Positions 1-5,953 of a stretch of DNA of 8,316 bases are shown here, in pieces. The notes beneath the pieces were generated by a model. The model did not search any database. It worked only from the letters and a program-made list of their open reading frames with translations, and had not been told where the DNA came from. Source of the stretch: Bacteroidales bacterium (GTDB lineage Bacteria > Bacteroidota > Bacteroidia > Bacteroidales > ML635J-15); contig JAGOEF010000064.1 of NCBI GenBank assembly GCA_017997855.1, positions 1 to 8,316 on the forward strand, given 5' to 3'. Positions within the stretch are counted from its first letter, which is position 1, and each line of letters begins with the position of its first letter. A program made the translations under genes and the position numbers.

Positions 1-1
1 A

Positions 2-550
2 GCTACAAAGGGAGAGCCCTGCGAATGGCTGCAGGTGGTAATTTCGGGCACAGTGCGCGGCGAAATGACCGATACCGAAGGTAAGGTGTTGAAAATCGAA
101 AATGTGGGAGCCGGACAAACAATTGCCATTGCTTTTTTGTACGGGCGAAATGCGCGGTATCCGGTGAATGTTATTGCCAACAGCGACTGCAGCATATTCA
201 GAATTTCGAAAACCGATATGATAAAAGTAATGCAGCAGTTTCCTCAGGTACTCGAGAACATGCTGATTATGGTTTCCGAAAAAGCACAATTTTTATCGGG
301 AAGGATACATTTTCTCACCCTTAAAACAATCAAGGAGAAAATTGCTGCATATATAATAAGTAGGTTGCGACCAAACACCATTTCGTTGGAACTCGACAAA
401 AACCAGGGAGAACTGGCTGAATATTTCGGTGTGACACGCCCGGCCCTGGCCCGTGCGCTGAAACAGCTCGAAGATGAAAAGCTTATCGGGGTAAAAGGGA
501 GAACCATTCAGGTTTTCAACAGGGAAGGTTTGCTCCGTTTATCAGTGTAA
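2..550 (+). CDS. Crp/Fnr-family transcriptional regulator, 5' end cut by window
   Basis: This is the C-terminal 182 residues of a DNA-binding regulator. Family members are usually about 220-230 residues, so roughly 40-50 N-terminal residues lie before the window. The frame is open from base 2. A GTG at 35 could be read as a start, but the residues before it (GEPCEWLQVVISGTVRGEM) are typical cNMP-fold sequence, so I treat the gene as truncated. The jelly-roll domain covers visible residues 1-90, followed by a dimerisation helix (about 92-120) and a winged helix-turn-helix (about 134-160, with QGELAEYFGVTRPALAR). The canonical cAMP-binding cassette (FGE..., then R-S/T-A) is absent. In its place is an AIAFLYGRNARYPV segment, as in a Bacteroidota/Clostridia subgroup whose ligand is generally not cAMP. 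The ligand is unknown. The fold assignment is firm; the regulon is not visible. Confidence 0.93.
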   Translation, partial: ATKGEPCEWLQVVISGTVRGEMTDTEGKVLKIENVGAGQTIAIAFLYGRNARYPVNVIANSDCSIFRISKTDMIKVMQQFPQVLENMLIMVSEKAQFLSGRIHFLTLKTIKEKIAAYIISRLRPNTISLELDKNQGELAEYFGVTRPALARALKQLEDEKLIGVKGRTIQVFNREGLLRLSV

Positions 551-558
551 ATGGGGCT

Positions 559-598
559 GGCACACATATTGAGTCAGTGATTGCCACACGTATTGATT
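559..598. repeat. Imperfect direct repeat, two 16-bp copies at 24-bp period
   Basis: Copies at 559-574 and 583-598 share 13 of 16 bases (GGCACACATATTGAGT against GCCACACGTATTGATT). They lie just after the regulator's stop codon. TGGCA (558-562) and TGCCA (582-586) could also pair as a 5-bp stem with a large loop. This could be an operator for a factor binding in tandem, or chance. No function is demonstrated. Confidence 0.4.
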
Positions 599-612
599 AA
601 AATTTAAAATCA
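594..612. promoter_or_regulatory. Possible operator, TGATT-N9-AATCA inverted repeat
   Basis: Two 5-bp half-sites, TGATT (594-598) and AATCA (608-612), are exact inverted complements separated by nine A/T bases. The position, just upstream of the presumed -33 region of the gene at 667, and the Fnr-like half-site make it a candidate target for a Crp/Fnr-type regulator such as the one immediately upstream. The AT-rich background makes chance quite possible. Confidence 0.2.
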
Positions 613-636
613 TTCGTAATTTTTAAGTATTTTATT

Positions 637-644
637 TATTTTAG
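637..644 (+). promoter_or_regulatory. Weak Bacteroidota -7 element for the 667 gene
   Basis: TATTTTAG matches the Bacteroidota -7 consensus TAnnTTTG at all but one fixed position. It would place the transcription start near 651, giving a leader of about 15 bases. No TTG is found at the expected -33 distance, so support is weak. Confidence 0.25.
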
Positions 645-666
645 CAACCAAACAAAAAGTATAATT

Positions 667-2232
667 ATGAAAAAGCTCATTTTGTCGGTCGTGTTTGCTC
701 TCTGTATTGCAGCATCAGTGCTTTCGCAACCTTTGGCAGTAAATTTCGGAGGAGGTCTCGACTACACAATGCCGAAGAATAACGACATGGTTCGGCTTAT
801 TGGTGGCGATTCACGAAGTATGTTTGCCATCAGAATCGACGATAAAGACCAGTTATACCTCGATCAGTTCGATGCCAACTCGATGATGCAGTCTTCAACC
901 AGTCCGCTGACTATTCCTTCGGTCGATGGTATCCAGGGCAAATTTGTGGATTTGTTTTTTATCGATGGAAAATTGATTCTTTTCACCGAAGTGCTGAACA
1001 ATACCCGAAAAGAAAAAACACTGTATGCTCAGTTTATTGATGACAGGGGTAAAATTATGGGTGAAACCGAACCCATTGGCCGTTTGCTGGAGCAAAACAC
1101 AGCGGTTGATTTTAATGTGGAACTCAGCAGCGATGGTGAATATATTTTCGTGTATTACAATCAACCTTTTGTGAAGTACAACGAAGAGTTATTTTATCTC
1201 AAAGTTTTCGGTTCAGACCTTGAAGAAAAATATGACGTTGACGTAAAACTTCCGATGAACAATCTGGTTTTCTCCGTTGTTCAGTACGAAACCAACAAAC
1301 TGGGGCTGGTGTATATGATTGCCGAGATTACCCCCGAAAAGCGTAACAAACGCAGTAATGTATCGGCAGCCAGTCAGTTTAAACTGATAGTTTACGATGT
1401 GAAAGCCGACAAAGCTGAAGCCTACGATATCAAAGCAGAAAAATACGAACTTGCCAACCTGATTATGGGTACCGATTTGTCGGGTAATGTTGACATTTAT
1501 GGATTAATGACCCGTAAAGGAAAAGTTGAAACGGAAGGAATTTTCCATAAAAAATTCGATATTACGACCCGTAAATTTATTTCGGCTGATGCCAAAAAAG
1601 GGTATTATATTTTCAAACGTGAGGAATTACCGGAATTCCGGAACCCCAGGGTTTCAGAACGCATTGATCAGGTGTATAACTATGCATTGAAAAACGTATT
1701 GTACCTGGCCAACGGTAGTTCAGTTGTTGTAATGGAGCATCAGAACTACTGGATGGATTCGATGCCCGACCCGCAGACAAAACAAACCACCTATCAGGAG
1801 TACCTTAAGTTTAACGATATTCTGATTGCCTGCACCGATGCACAAAACAACATGATTTGGATGAAGCGCATTCCCAAAAGCCAGAAAAGCTACAACGACT
1901 ATGGCAAATATTCATCATTTTACGCTACGGTTAACCTCGATTGGGTGATGCTATTTTATAACGATAACCCCAAGAACATAAAGAACCTGAGTAAAAAGAT
2001 TCTCGATGGGACCAAATACTCTTCCTGCTTTTTACCCGACCGTACGGGCAATCCCGTTGTGGTGAGTGTATTTGCTGATGGCGACATCATTGGGTATCCG
2101 ATGTTCGAAAAGAAACAGAAGAAAAATATCATTGTTCCGTCGATGATTACACGCTATGGCGACACCTATATGGCATACACCCAGAAAGGGGTAAAGTATA
2201 AATTTGGGACTTTCACCATTTCGCTTCGATAG
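667..2232 (+). CDS. Secreted protein of unknown function (521 aa)
   Basis: I do not recognise this family. The first 20 residues form a clear Sec signal peptide (Lys-Lys, hydrophobic core, likely cleavage after ASVLS, leaving Gln21 at the new N terminus). There is no lipobox and no later membrane segment, so the mature protein should be periplasmic or exported. The rest is rich in predicted beta strands with repeated short units of hydrophobic strand, D/G turn, then strand (for example LYLDQFD, LYAQFIDDRG, LILFTEV). This suggests a beta-propeller-like fold, but I cannot define blades. A short internal duplication is visible: YDVKADK (243-249) and YDIKAEK (253-259). No C-terminal T9SS domain is seen. 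The ATG at 667 is favoured by the signal peptide and the A-rich leader. The gene is monocistronic: its own upstream gap and a terminator directly after it. Confidence 0.9.
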   Translation: MKKLILSVVFALCIAASVLSQPLAVNFGGGLDYTMPKNNDMVRLIGGDSRSMFAIRIDDKDQLYLDQFDANSMMQSSTSPLTIPSVDGIQGKFVDLFFIDGKLILFTEVLNNTRKEKTLYAQFIDDRGKIMGETEPIGRLLEQNTAVDFNVELSSDGEYIFVYYNQPFVKYNEELFYLKVFGSDLEEKYDVDVKLPMNNLVFSVVQYETNKLGLVYMIAEITPEKRNKRSNVSAASQFKLIVYDVKADKAEAYDIKAEKYELANLIMGTDLSGNVDIYGLMTRKGKVETEGIFHKKFDITTRKFISADAKKGYYIFKREELPEFRNPRVSERIDQVYNYALKNVLYLANGSSVVVMEHQNYWMDSMPDPQTKQTTYQEYLKFNDILIACTDAQNNMIWMKRIPKSQKSYNDYGKYSSFYATVNLDWVMLFYNDNPKNIKNLSKKILDGTKYSSCFLPDRTGNPVVVSVFADGDIIGYPMFEKKQKKNIIVPSMITRYGDTYMAYTQKGVKYKFGTFTISLR

Positions 2233-2252
2233 AAATTAAAAAGAGTTGATAT

Positions 2253-2281
2253 AAAAAGCGCAGAGAAATTCTGCGTTTTTT
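2253..2281 (+). terminator. Intrinsic terminator after the 521-aa secreted protein gene
   Basis: CGCAGA (2259-2264) pairs with TCTGCG (2270-2275) across a five-base loop, GAAAT, and is followed by six T (2276-2281). The preceding A-run (2253-2257) can pair with the T-run and extend the stem. It begins 20 bases after the stop codon at 2232. It overlaps the first codons of any upstream-extended reading of the next gene, which argues for the ATG at 2355. Confidence 0.8.
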
Positions 2282-2354
2282 GTTTTACAATTCAGTGAGT
2301 TGCAATTTTATCGTTACCTTGCACCGGACAAATCATCTGAACTCAGGCTCTGAT

Positions 2355-3098
2355 ATGGCGAAGGCCTTTAAAATATTACTGATTTTGTGCGTTGCTTTTG
2401 TATCGTCTCACTTTACTAACGGACAACAGGTGCAGCAGGCTCCCGATTTTACCATTACCGACACGGATGGAAACACGGTAAACCTGTATAGCATTCTTGA
2501 TGAAGGAAAAACTGTGCTGCTGTTTTTTTTCAATATCGACTGCGGACATTGCCACTTACAGGCCCCCGATGTTGACTCGGTATGGCAGGCAACAGGTTTT
2601 GGAGCAGGGAATGTCGTGGTTTGGGGCTTCGAGACATCAACACTCCAGGAGGTTTACAACGAAGATGTTGTATTATTTAAAACCGAAACCGGCATTGGGT
2701 TTCCTTGTTTCTCGAATTATAATCAGGAACCGGTGCATCAATATTTCAATGTAAGCTATACTCCACAGATTCACATTATCTGTCCCGATAAACGCAGTTC
2801 GGAAATATCGTTTTACGAGATGCTCGAAAGCATTGCCGGATGCGGGCCAAACATTATTACCAATCTGCCCGCAATAAACCCGCTAACAGCCATAATAACA
2901 GACAAGCATCTTCTCATCGAAAATGCGGGTAGAGAAAGAATTAAAATTCAGGTGTTTAATATGTTGGGAGTTTGTGTTTTTTCGGGTGAAGTAGAAGCAG
3001 AAAGCCAGATTTTGGTTGCTTTACCCGAAAATGCTGATGTGTTTTTACTGCGATCGGTTTCTGGCGGAATGGCTCATGTTTTGAAAATAGTGAGATAG
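2355..3098 (+). CDS. Exported thioredoxin-fold protein with probable T9SS C-terminal sorting domain
   Basis: This is a 247-residue thiol-disulfide protein. Residues 1-23 are a signal peptide ending near TNG-QQ. Residues 28-165 form a TlpA/AhpC-like thioredoxin domain: PDF start (30-32), active-site C63-G-H-C66 as in protein disulfide isomerases, and cis-proline in TP (136-137). Extra cysteines occur at 118, 143 and 163. Residues about 178-247 resemble the type IX secretion C-terminal domain: IKIQVFNMLG, then a strand, then FLLRSVSGG and a terminal KIVR. The usual early NP motif is degenerate. If the tail works, the protein is exported across the outer membrane and attached to the surface. The reading frame extends upstream to a TTG at 2280, but that lies inside the terminator and precedes the signal peptide, so ATG 2355 is chosen. 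The next gene starts 1 bp after the stop. The thioredoxin fold is firm; the sorting tail is likely. Confidence 0.9.
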   Translation: MAKAFKILLILCVAFVSSHFTNGQQVQQAPDFTITDTDGNTVNLYSILDEGKTVLLFFFNIDCGHCHLQAPDVDSVWQATGFGAGNVVVWGFETSTLQEVYNEDVVLFKTETGIGFPCFSNYNQEPVHQYFNVSYTPQIHIICPDKRSSEISFYEMLESIAGCGPNIITNLPAINPLTAIITDKHLLIENAGRERIKIQVFNMLGVCVFSGEVEAESQILVALPENADVFLLRSVSGGMAHVLKIVR

Positions 3099-3099
3099 T

Positions 3100-3462
3100 A
3101 TGATAAAACGGATTTTCTTTTTTTTCGTTGCGGCAATTGTTTGCATGCAGGCTTGCGAAACAATCTATAATTACGATTTAAGTTTTACGATGACACCGGG
3201 AGGTCAATCGGTGCGTAATGCTCTGGCAGATTTTATTCCCGAATCGGTGAACGCTCGTAAAGGAAGTATTTCGAACGATATCGAAATTATGTTTCAGCAG
3301 ATTGATGCCAGTCAGCAGACCATAATTGATTCGTTGCGCAACGATTTGCGACCAACATCCGACACTACGGTGGTTTTTTCGCTTGATGTTTCGGCTCTTG
3401 ACCCCGACAACAAAGTAACTACCCGAAACTACACACGTAATTTTTCGCTACCGGCGTGGTAA
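3100..3462 (+). CDS. Small predicted lipoprotein of unknown function (120 aa)
   Basis: The N terminus is basic (MIKR) followed by a very hydrophobic run (FFFFVAAIV) and Cys19 in the context MQAC. This is an imperfect but acceptable lipobox, so the mature protein would start at Cys19 and be lipid-anchored. The remaining 100 residues are hydrophilic, with a likely helix around 66-82 (QQIDASQQTIIDSLRNDL) and strand-like C-terminal segments. I recognise no family. The start codon lies 1 bp after the stop of the thioredoxin-like gene, so the two are almost certainly cotranscribed and translationally coupled, which suggests a shared envelope role. No cysteine remains after Cys19, so it is not itself a thiol substrate once acylated. 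Confidence 0.8.
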   Translation: MIKRIFFFFVAAIVCMQACETIYNYDLSFTMTPGGQSVRNALADFIPESVNARKGSISNDIEIMFQQIDASQQTIIDSLRNDLRPTSDTTVVFSLDVSALDPDNKVTTRNYTRNFSLPAW

Positions 3463-3479
3463 TTCTTTGCTAAAATACG

Positions 3480-3487
3480 TAACTTTA
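3480..3487 (+). promoter_or_regulatory. Possible -7 element for the dehydrogenase gene
   Basis: TAACTTTA matches TAnnTTTG except at the last base, in the 48-bp gap before the dehydrogenase gene. It predicts a start near 3494 and a 17-base leader. A TTTG at 3466-3469 is too close (10 bp) to be its -33 element. The assignment is weak. Confidence 0.25.
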
Positions 3488-3510
3488 CTTGCTTATTTAA
3501 TCGCTTGACT

Positions 3511-4461
3511 ATGAAAAAAGTCCTAGTGCTCGATTCGGTTCATCCGGTGATGTGTGAAATGCTTCAGGCTGCCGGTTACGAAACAGTGGTAAACACCAAG
3601 ATGTCGCGATACGAGTTGATACTCGAAATAATCAACTATTCGGGTATCATTCTGCGTAGCCGCATTACCATGGATAAAGAAATTATTGATCGTGCGAGAA
3701 AGCTGGAGTTTATTGGCCGGGTTGGAGCCGGAATGGAAAGTATCGATGTGGAATATGCTGCTTCAAAAGGGATTGTTTGCTTCAATTCGCCCGAAGGCAA
3801 CCGCGATGCAGTAGCCGAACATGCTCTCGGTATGCTGCTGGCTATCGAAAATAATCTATTTCATGCCAGTTTGCAGGTGAAAAGCGGCAAATGGATTCGC
3901 GAAGAGAATCGGGGGGTCGAACTGAAGGGCAAAACCATTGGTATTATTGGTTATGGAAATATGGGCAGTGCATTTGCCCGGCGGCTGAGCGGATTTGGGT
4001 GCAGGGTACTGGCTTACGATAAGTACAAATCAGGGTATTCCGATCAGTTTGCAACGGAGTGCGACATGCAGACGATATTTGAGGAAACCGATGTATTAAG
4101 CCTGCATGTTCCATTGACAGCAGAAACACAGTATTTGTTTTGCACAGGCTATATTTCTAATTTCAGGAAAAACATTGTTTTAATAAACACTGCCCGTGGG
4201 CCCGTGGTAAAAACGGCCGATCTGGTCGATGGAATGAAAAGGGGAAAGATTGTTGCAGCAGCCCTTGATGTGATTGAATATGAGGAAACATCGTTTGAGC
4301 AAACATCCGACCTGCTGCAACATGCGGAATTTCGCTATCTGGCAGCATCAGACAAGGTAATTCTTACACCACATATTGCCGGATGGACAGTAGAATCGAA
4401 ATACAAATTGTCGGAAGTGCTGGCAAATAAAATTGTTTCACATTTCAGGAATAAATCCTAA
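3511..4461 (+). CDS. NAD-dependent D-2-hydroxyacid dehydrogenase, phosphoglycerate-dehydrogenase-like
   Basis: This 316-residue cytosolic oxidoreductase of the D-isomer-specific 2-hydroxyacid dehydrogenase family interconverts a 2-hydroxyacid and a 2-oxoacid with NAD(H). The substrate-binding domain is residues 1-100 plus the C terminus; the Rossmann domain is about 101-290. Visible motifs are the nucleotide loop G147-Y-G149-N-M-G152 with the acidic ribose-binding D170, and the catalytic triad R229 (NTARGP), E258 (DVIEYEE) and H288 (TPHIAGW). There are 29 residues from R to E, as in SerA, but 30 from E to H, so a short insertion lies between them. It lacks the ACT regulatory domain of the roughly 410-residue E. 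coli SerA. No serC lies beside it, so 3-phosphoglycerate as substrate is plausible but not shown. The ATG at 3511 is preferred over an in-frame TTG six bases earlier. A DUF2148 gene follows after 5 bp. Confidence 0.93.
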   Translation: MKKVLVLDSVHPVMCEMLQAAGYETVVNTKMSRYELILEIINYSGIILRSRITMDKEIIDRARKLEFIGRVGAGMESIDVEYAASKGIVCFNSPEGNRDAVAEHALGMLLAIENNLFHASLQVKSGKWIREENRGVELKGKTIGIIGYGNMGSAFARRLSGFGCRVLAYDKYKSGYSDQFATECDMQTIFEETDVLSLHVPLTAETQYLFCTGYISNFRKNIVLINTARGPVVKTADLVDGMKRGKIVAAALDVIEYEETSFEQTSDLLQHAEFRYLAASDKVILTPHIAGWTVESKYKLSEVLANKIVSHFRNKS

Positions 4462-4466
4462 CAGGT

Positions 4467-5006
4467 ATGAGCATTATCAACGAAAATCAACTGGTGCACG
4501 ATAGCCTGCATCGCGTTGCCGGACTGATGGCTGTGGCAGCCAGAACCGCGCCAAAAGCCAGGGGAATTGGCAATATTACCGTGTGCATTGTGGTAGGTGA
4601 AGAAATTCAGCACCTTGCTGAAAAAATGAAACAGCTCTCGGTTGAATGGCAAATGCCCTTTTATAACCGCGATGCAGCCAACATCGGACAATGCCCGCTT
4701 GTTTTGCTGATTGGCACAAGAATCAATCCGATCGGACTGAACCATTGCGGTTTGTGCGGTCACGAAAACTGCGATACAAAGCGCCGGTTTCCCGATGTAC
4801 CCTGTGCTTTCAATACGGGTGATTTGGGTATTGCCATTGGTTCGGCTGTTTCGGTAGCAGCAAACCACCGTGTCGATTGCCGGGTTATGTTTTCGGCCGG
4901 TAAGGCTGCAAAAGCATTGAATCTGATGGGTGATGAAACAAAAATAGTGTATGCTATACCTCTGAGCGTAAGTTCGAAAAGCCCGTTTTTCGACAGGCAG
5001 CAGTAG
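4467..5006 (+). CDS. DUF2148 protein with ferredoxin-like four-cysteine motif
   Basis: This 179-residue protein matches the DUF2148 family of ferredoxin-domain proteins. The key feature is C94-x2-C97-x4-C102-x10-C113 (HCGLCGHENC, then PC), which suggests a 4Fe-4S or similar metal site. An N-terminal helical region (RVAGLMAVAARTAPKARGIGNI, about 16-37) is typical of the family. A C-terminal half with Gly/Ala-rich segments (AIGSAVSVAANHRVDCRVMFSAGKAAKAL) resembles the part of the family suspected to bind a nucleotide or other ligand. There is no signal peptide, so it should be cytosolic. The physiological role of DUF2148 proteins is not known to me. It starts 5 bp after the dehydrogenase and is probably cotranscribed with it, so a redox link is possible but inferred. 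It ends 2 bp from a convergent gene. Confidence 0.9.
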   Translation: MSIINENQLVHDSLHRVAGLMAVAARTAPKARGIGNITVCIVVGEEIQHLAEKMKQLSVEWQMPFYNRDAANIGQCPLVLLIGTRINPIGLNHCGLCGHENCDTKRRFPDVPCAFNTGDLGIAIGSAVSVAANHRVDCRVMFSAGKAAKALNLMGDETKIVYAIPLSVSSKSPFFDRQQ

Positions 5007-5008
5007 TT

Positions 5009-5494
5009 TTAATCAATTTTGCCCAACACTACCACATAGTTTTTTCCGTACTTTTTTGCGCACTTGGGGCAGGTGGTGTACCACATATACCACTTCGAAA
5101 TGTTGTAACCCGATGCCCGGGCTTCGTTTTCAAAATCGATGCACCATTTTTTTGTATCACGGAAATCACCTTCGTACACCCGGCTATAAATCTTACCACT
5201 GATAGTAACGTTGTCAGCATTGGGAACCATACGGTCTGTCGCCACGTAAATATCCATGTTCCATTTGGAAGTATGATCCGATAAGCCCAACCAGTCGGGA
5301 GAGGTAGCTCCGGCGGCTTCCATTTTTGCCATCAGGCGTGTGATAACTTCCCCGAAATTCATGGGAGCATGTAATATGGTGCGCACATGGTCTTTTACAA
5401 ACATTTTATTGTCCCACACATGTACCTGATTGTGCCAGTTTGATGGCTCAAACGGAGGACAACACTCCTGAAATTTGGTATTTTCGGTTGTCAT
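5009..5494 (-). CDS. Conserved protein of unknown function with C-terminal CPKC (161 aa)
   Basis: I recall close relatives in other Bacteroidota but no demonstrated function. The sequence is cytosolic, with no signal peptide. Notable residues are an N-terminal C11-C12, a Trp-rich conserved core SPDWLGLSDHTSKWNMD (65-81), and a C-terminal half (about 97-161) laid out strand-helix-strand: a GKIYSRVYEGDF strand, the helix with W117-C118, then KWYMWYTT and C142-P-K-C145. The layout of the C-terminal half faintly recalls one repeat of the GyrI-like ligand-binding fold; that is inference. The CPKC pair could bind metal or form a disulfide. The ATG at 5494 lies 2 bp after the rpiB stop. An in-frame TTG at 5500 would overlap that stop and is less likely. 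It is the last gene of the leftward cluster. Confidence 0.85.
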   Translation of the reverse strand: MTTENTKFQECCPPFEPSNWHNQVHVWDNKMFVKDHVRTILHAPMNFGEVITRLMAKMEAAGATSPDWLGLSDHTSKWNMDIYVATDRMVPNADNVTISGKIYSRVYEGDFRDTKKWCIDFENEARASGYNISKWYMWYTTCPKCAKKYGKNYVVVLGKID

Positions 5495-5496
5495 GC

Positions 5497-5943
5497 TCAA
5501 TTGTTTTTATAAGGTATTTTGTCGATACGCCGTTGATGTCGCCCGCCTTCGAATCCGGTATTCAGAAAAGCATCGATAATATCGGCAGCTTCCATCACGT
5601 TGACAAAGCGTGCCGGCAGCGAGCAAACATTGGCGTTGTTATGCAGGCGTGCCAGCGAAGCAATTTCGGGATTCCAGCACAGGGCAGCCCTTATACCGGC
5701 ATGTTTATTCAGCGTCATACTGATGCCATTACCGCTTCCACATATTGCAATTCCCAAATCACAATCACCTCTTTCGATGGCCAGGGCCAGGGTATGGGCA
5801 AAATCGGGGTAATCGCAGCTTTCTTCGCTGTGGCAACCAAAATCGGTGCATTCATGTCCGGCTCCTTCAACATACCCAAACAAAAACTCCTTTGTCTGGA
5901 ATCCTGCATGATCGCAGGCAAATCCTATTTTAAGTTTTTCCAT
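5497..5943 (-). CDS. rpiB: Ribose-5-phosphate isomerase B
   Basis: The enzyme interconverts ribose 5-phosphate and ribulose 5-phosphate in the non-oxidative pentose phosphate pathway; the family also includes allose-6-phosphate isomerases. The length of 148 residues is normal for RpiB/LacA/LacB. Visible signature residues are D11-H12 in FACDHAG, the catalytic Cys68 in ICGSGNGISM (the anion-hole loop CGSGxG), R85/A86 in GIRAALCW, the ring-opening His101 in RLHNNANV, and R112 for phosphate binding. The Cys at 68 marks the bacterial RpiB type rather than those with Ser or Thr here. It lies 10 bp after pheS and 2 bp before the next gene, so it is within one transcript. The ATG at 5943 gives the standard N terminus EKLKIGFACDHAG. 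Confidence 0.97.
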   Translation of the reverse strand: MEKLKIGFACDHAGFQTKEFLFGYVEGAGHECTDFGCHSEESCDYPDFAHTLALAIERGDCDLGIAICGSGNGISMTLNKHAGIRAALCWNPEIASLARLHNNANVCSLPARFVNVMEAADIIDAFLNTGFEGGRHQRRIDKIPYKNN

Positions 5944-5953
5944 TATGCACTAT

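Noticed and set aside
1630..1641. Perfect 12-bp palindrome CCGGAATTCCGG
   Set aside because: It lies inside the coding frame for LPEFRN of the secreted protein, with no T-run or promoter nearby; probably chance.
2300..2321. TTG (2300-2302) and TTACCTTG (2314-2321) as a promoter for the thioredoxin-like gene
   Set aside because: The -7 has two mismatches and the spacing is only 11 bp against about 19 expected. A promoter is probably present after the terminator but I cannot place it.
2280..2354. Upstream TTG start extending the thioredoxin-like protein by 25 residues
   Set aside because: The codons overlap an intrinsic terminator, and the extension would bury the signal peptide that begins at the ATG at 2355.
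4192..4207. Perfect tandem 8-mer GCCCGTGG x2
   Set aside because: It encodes the conserved ARGPVV catalytic motif of the dehydrogenase; the repeat follows from the protein sequence.
4458..4868. 136-residue open frame on the - strand
   Set aside because: Entirely antisense to the DUF2148 gene, whose cysteine motif is conserved.
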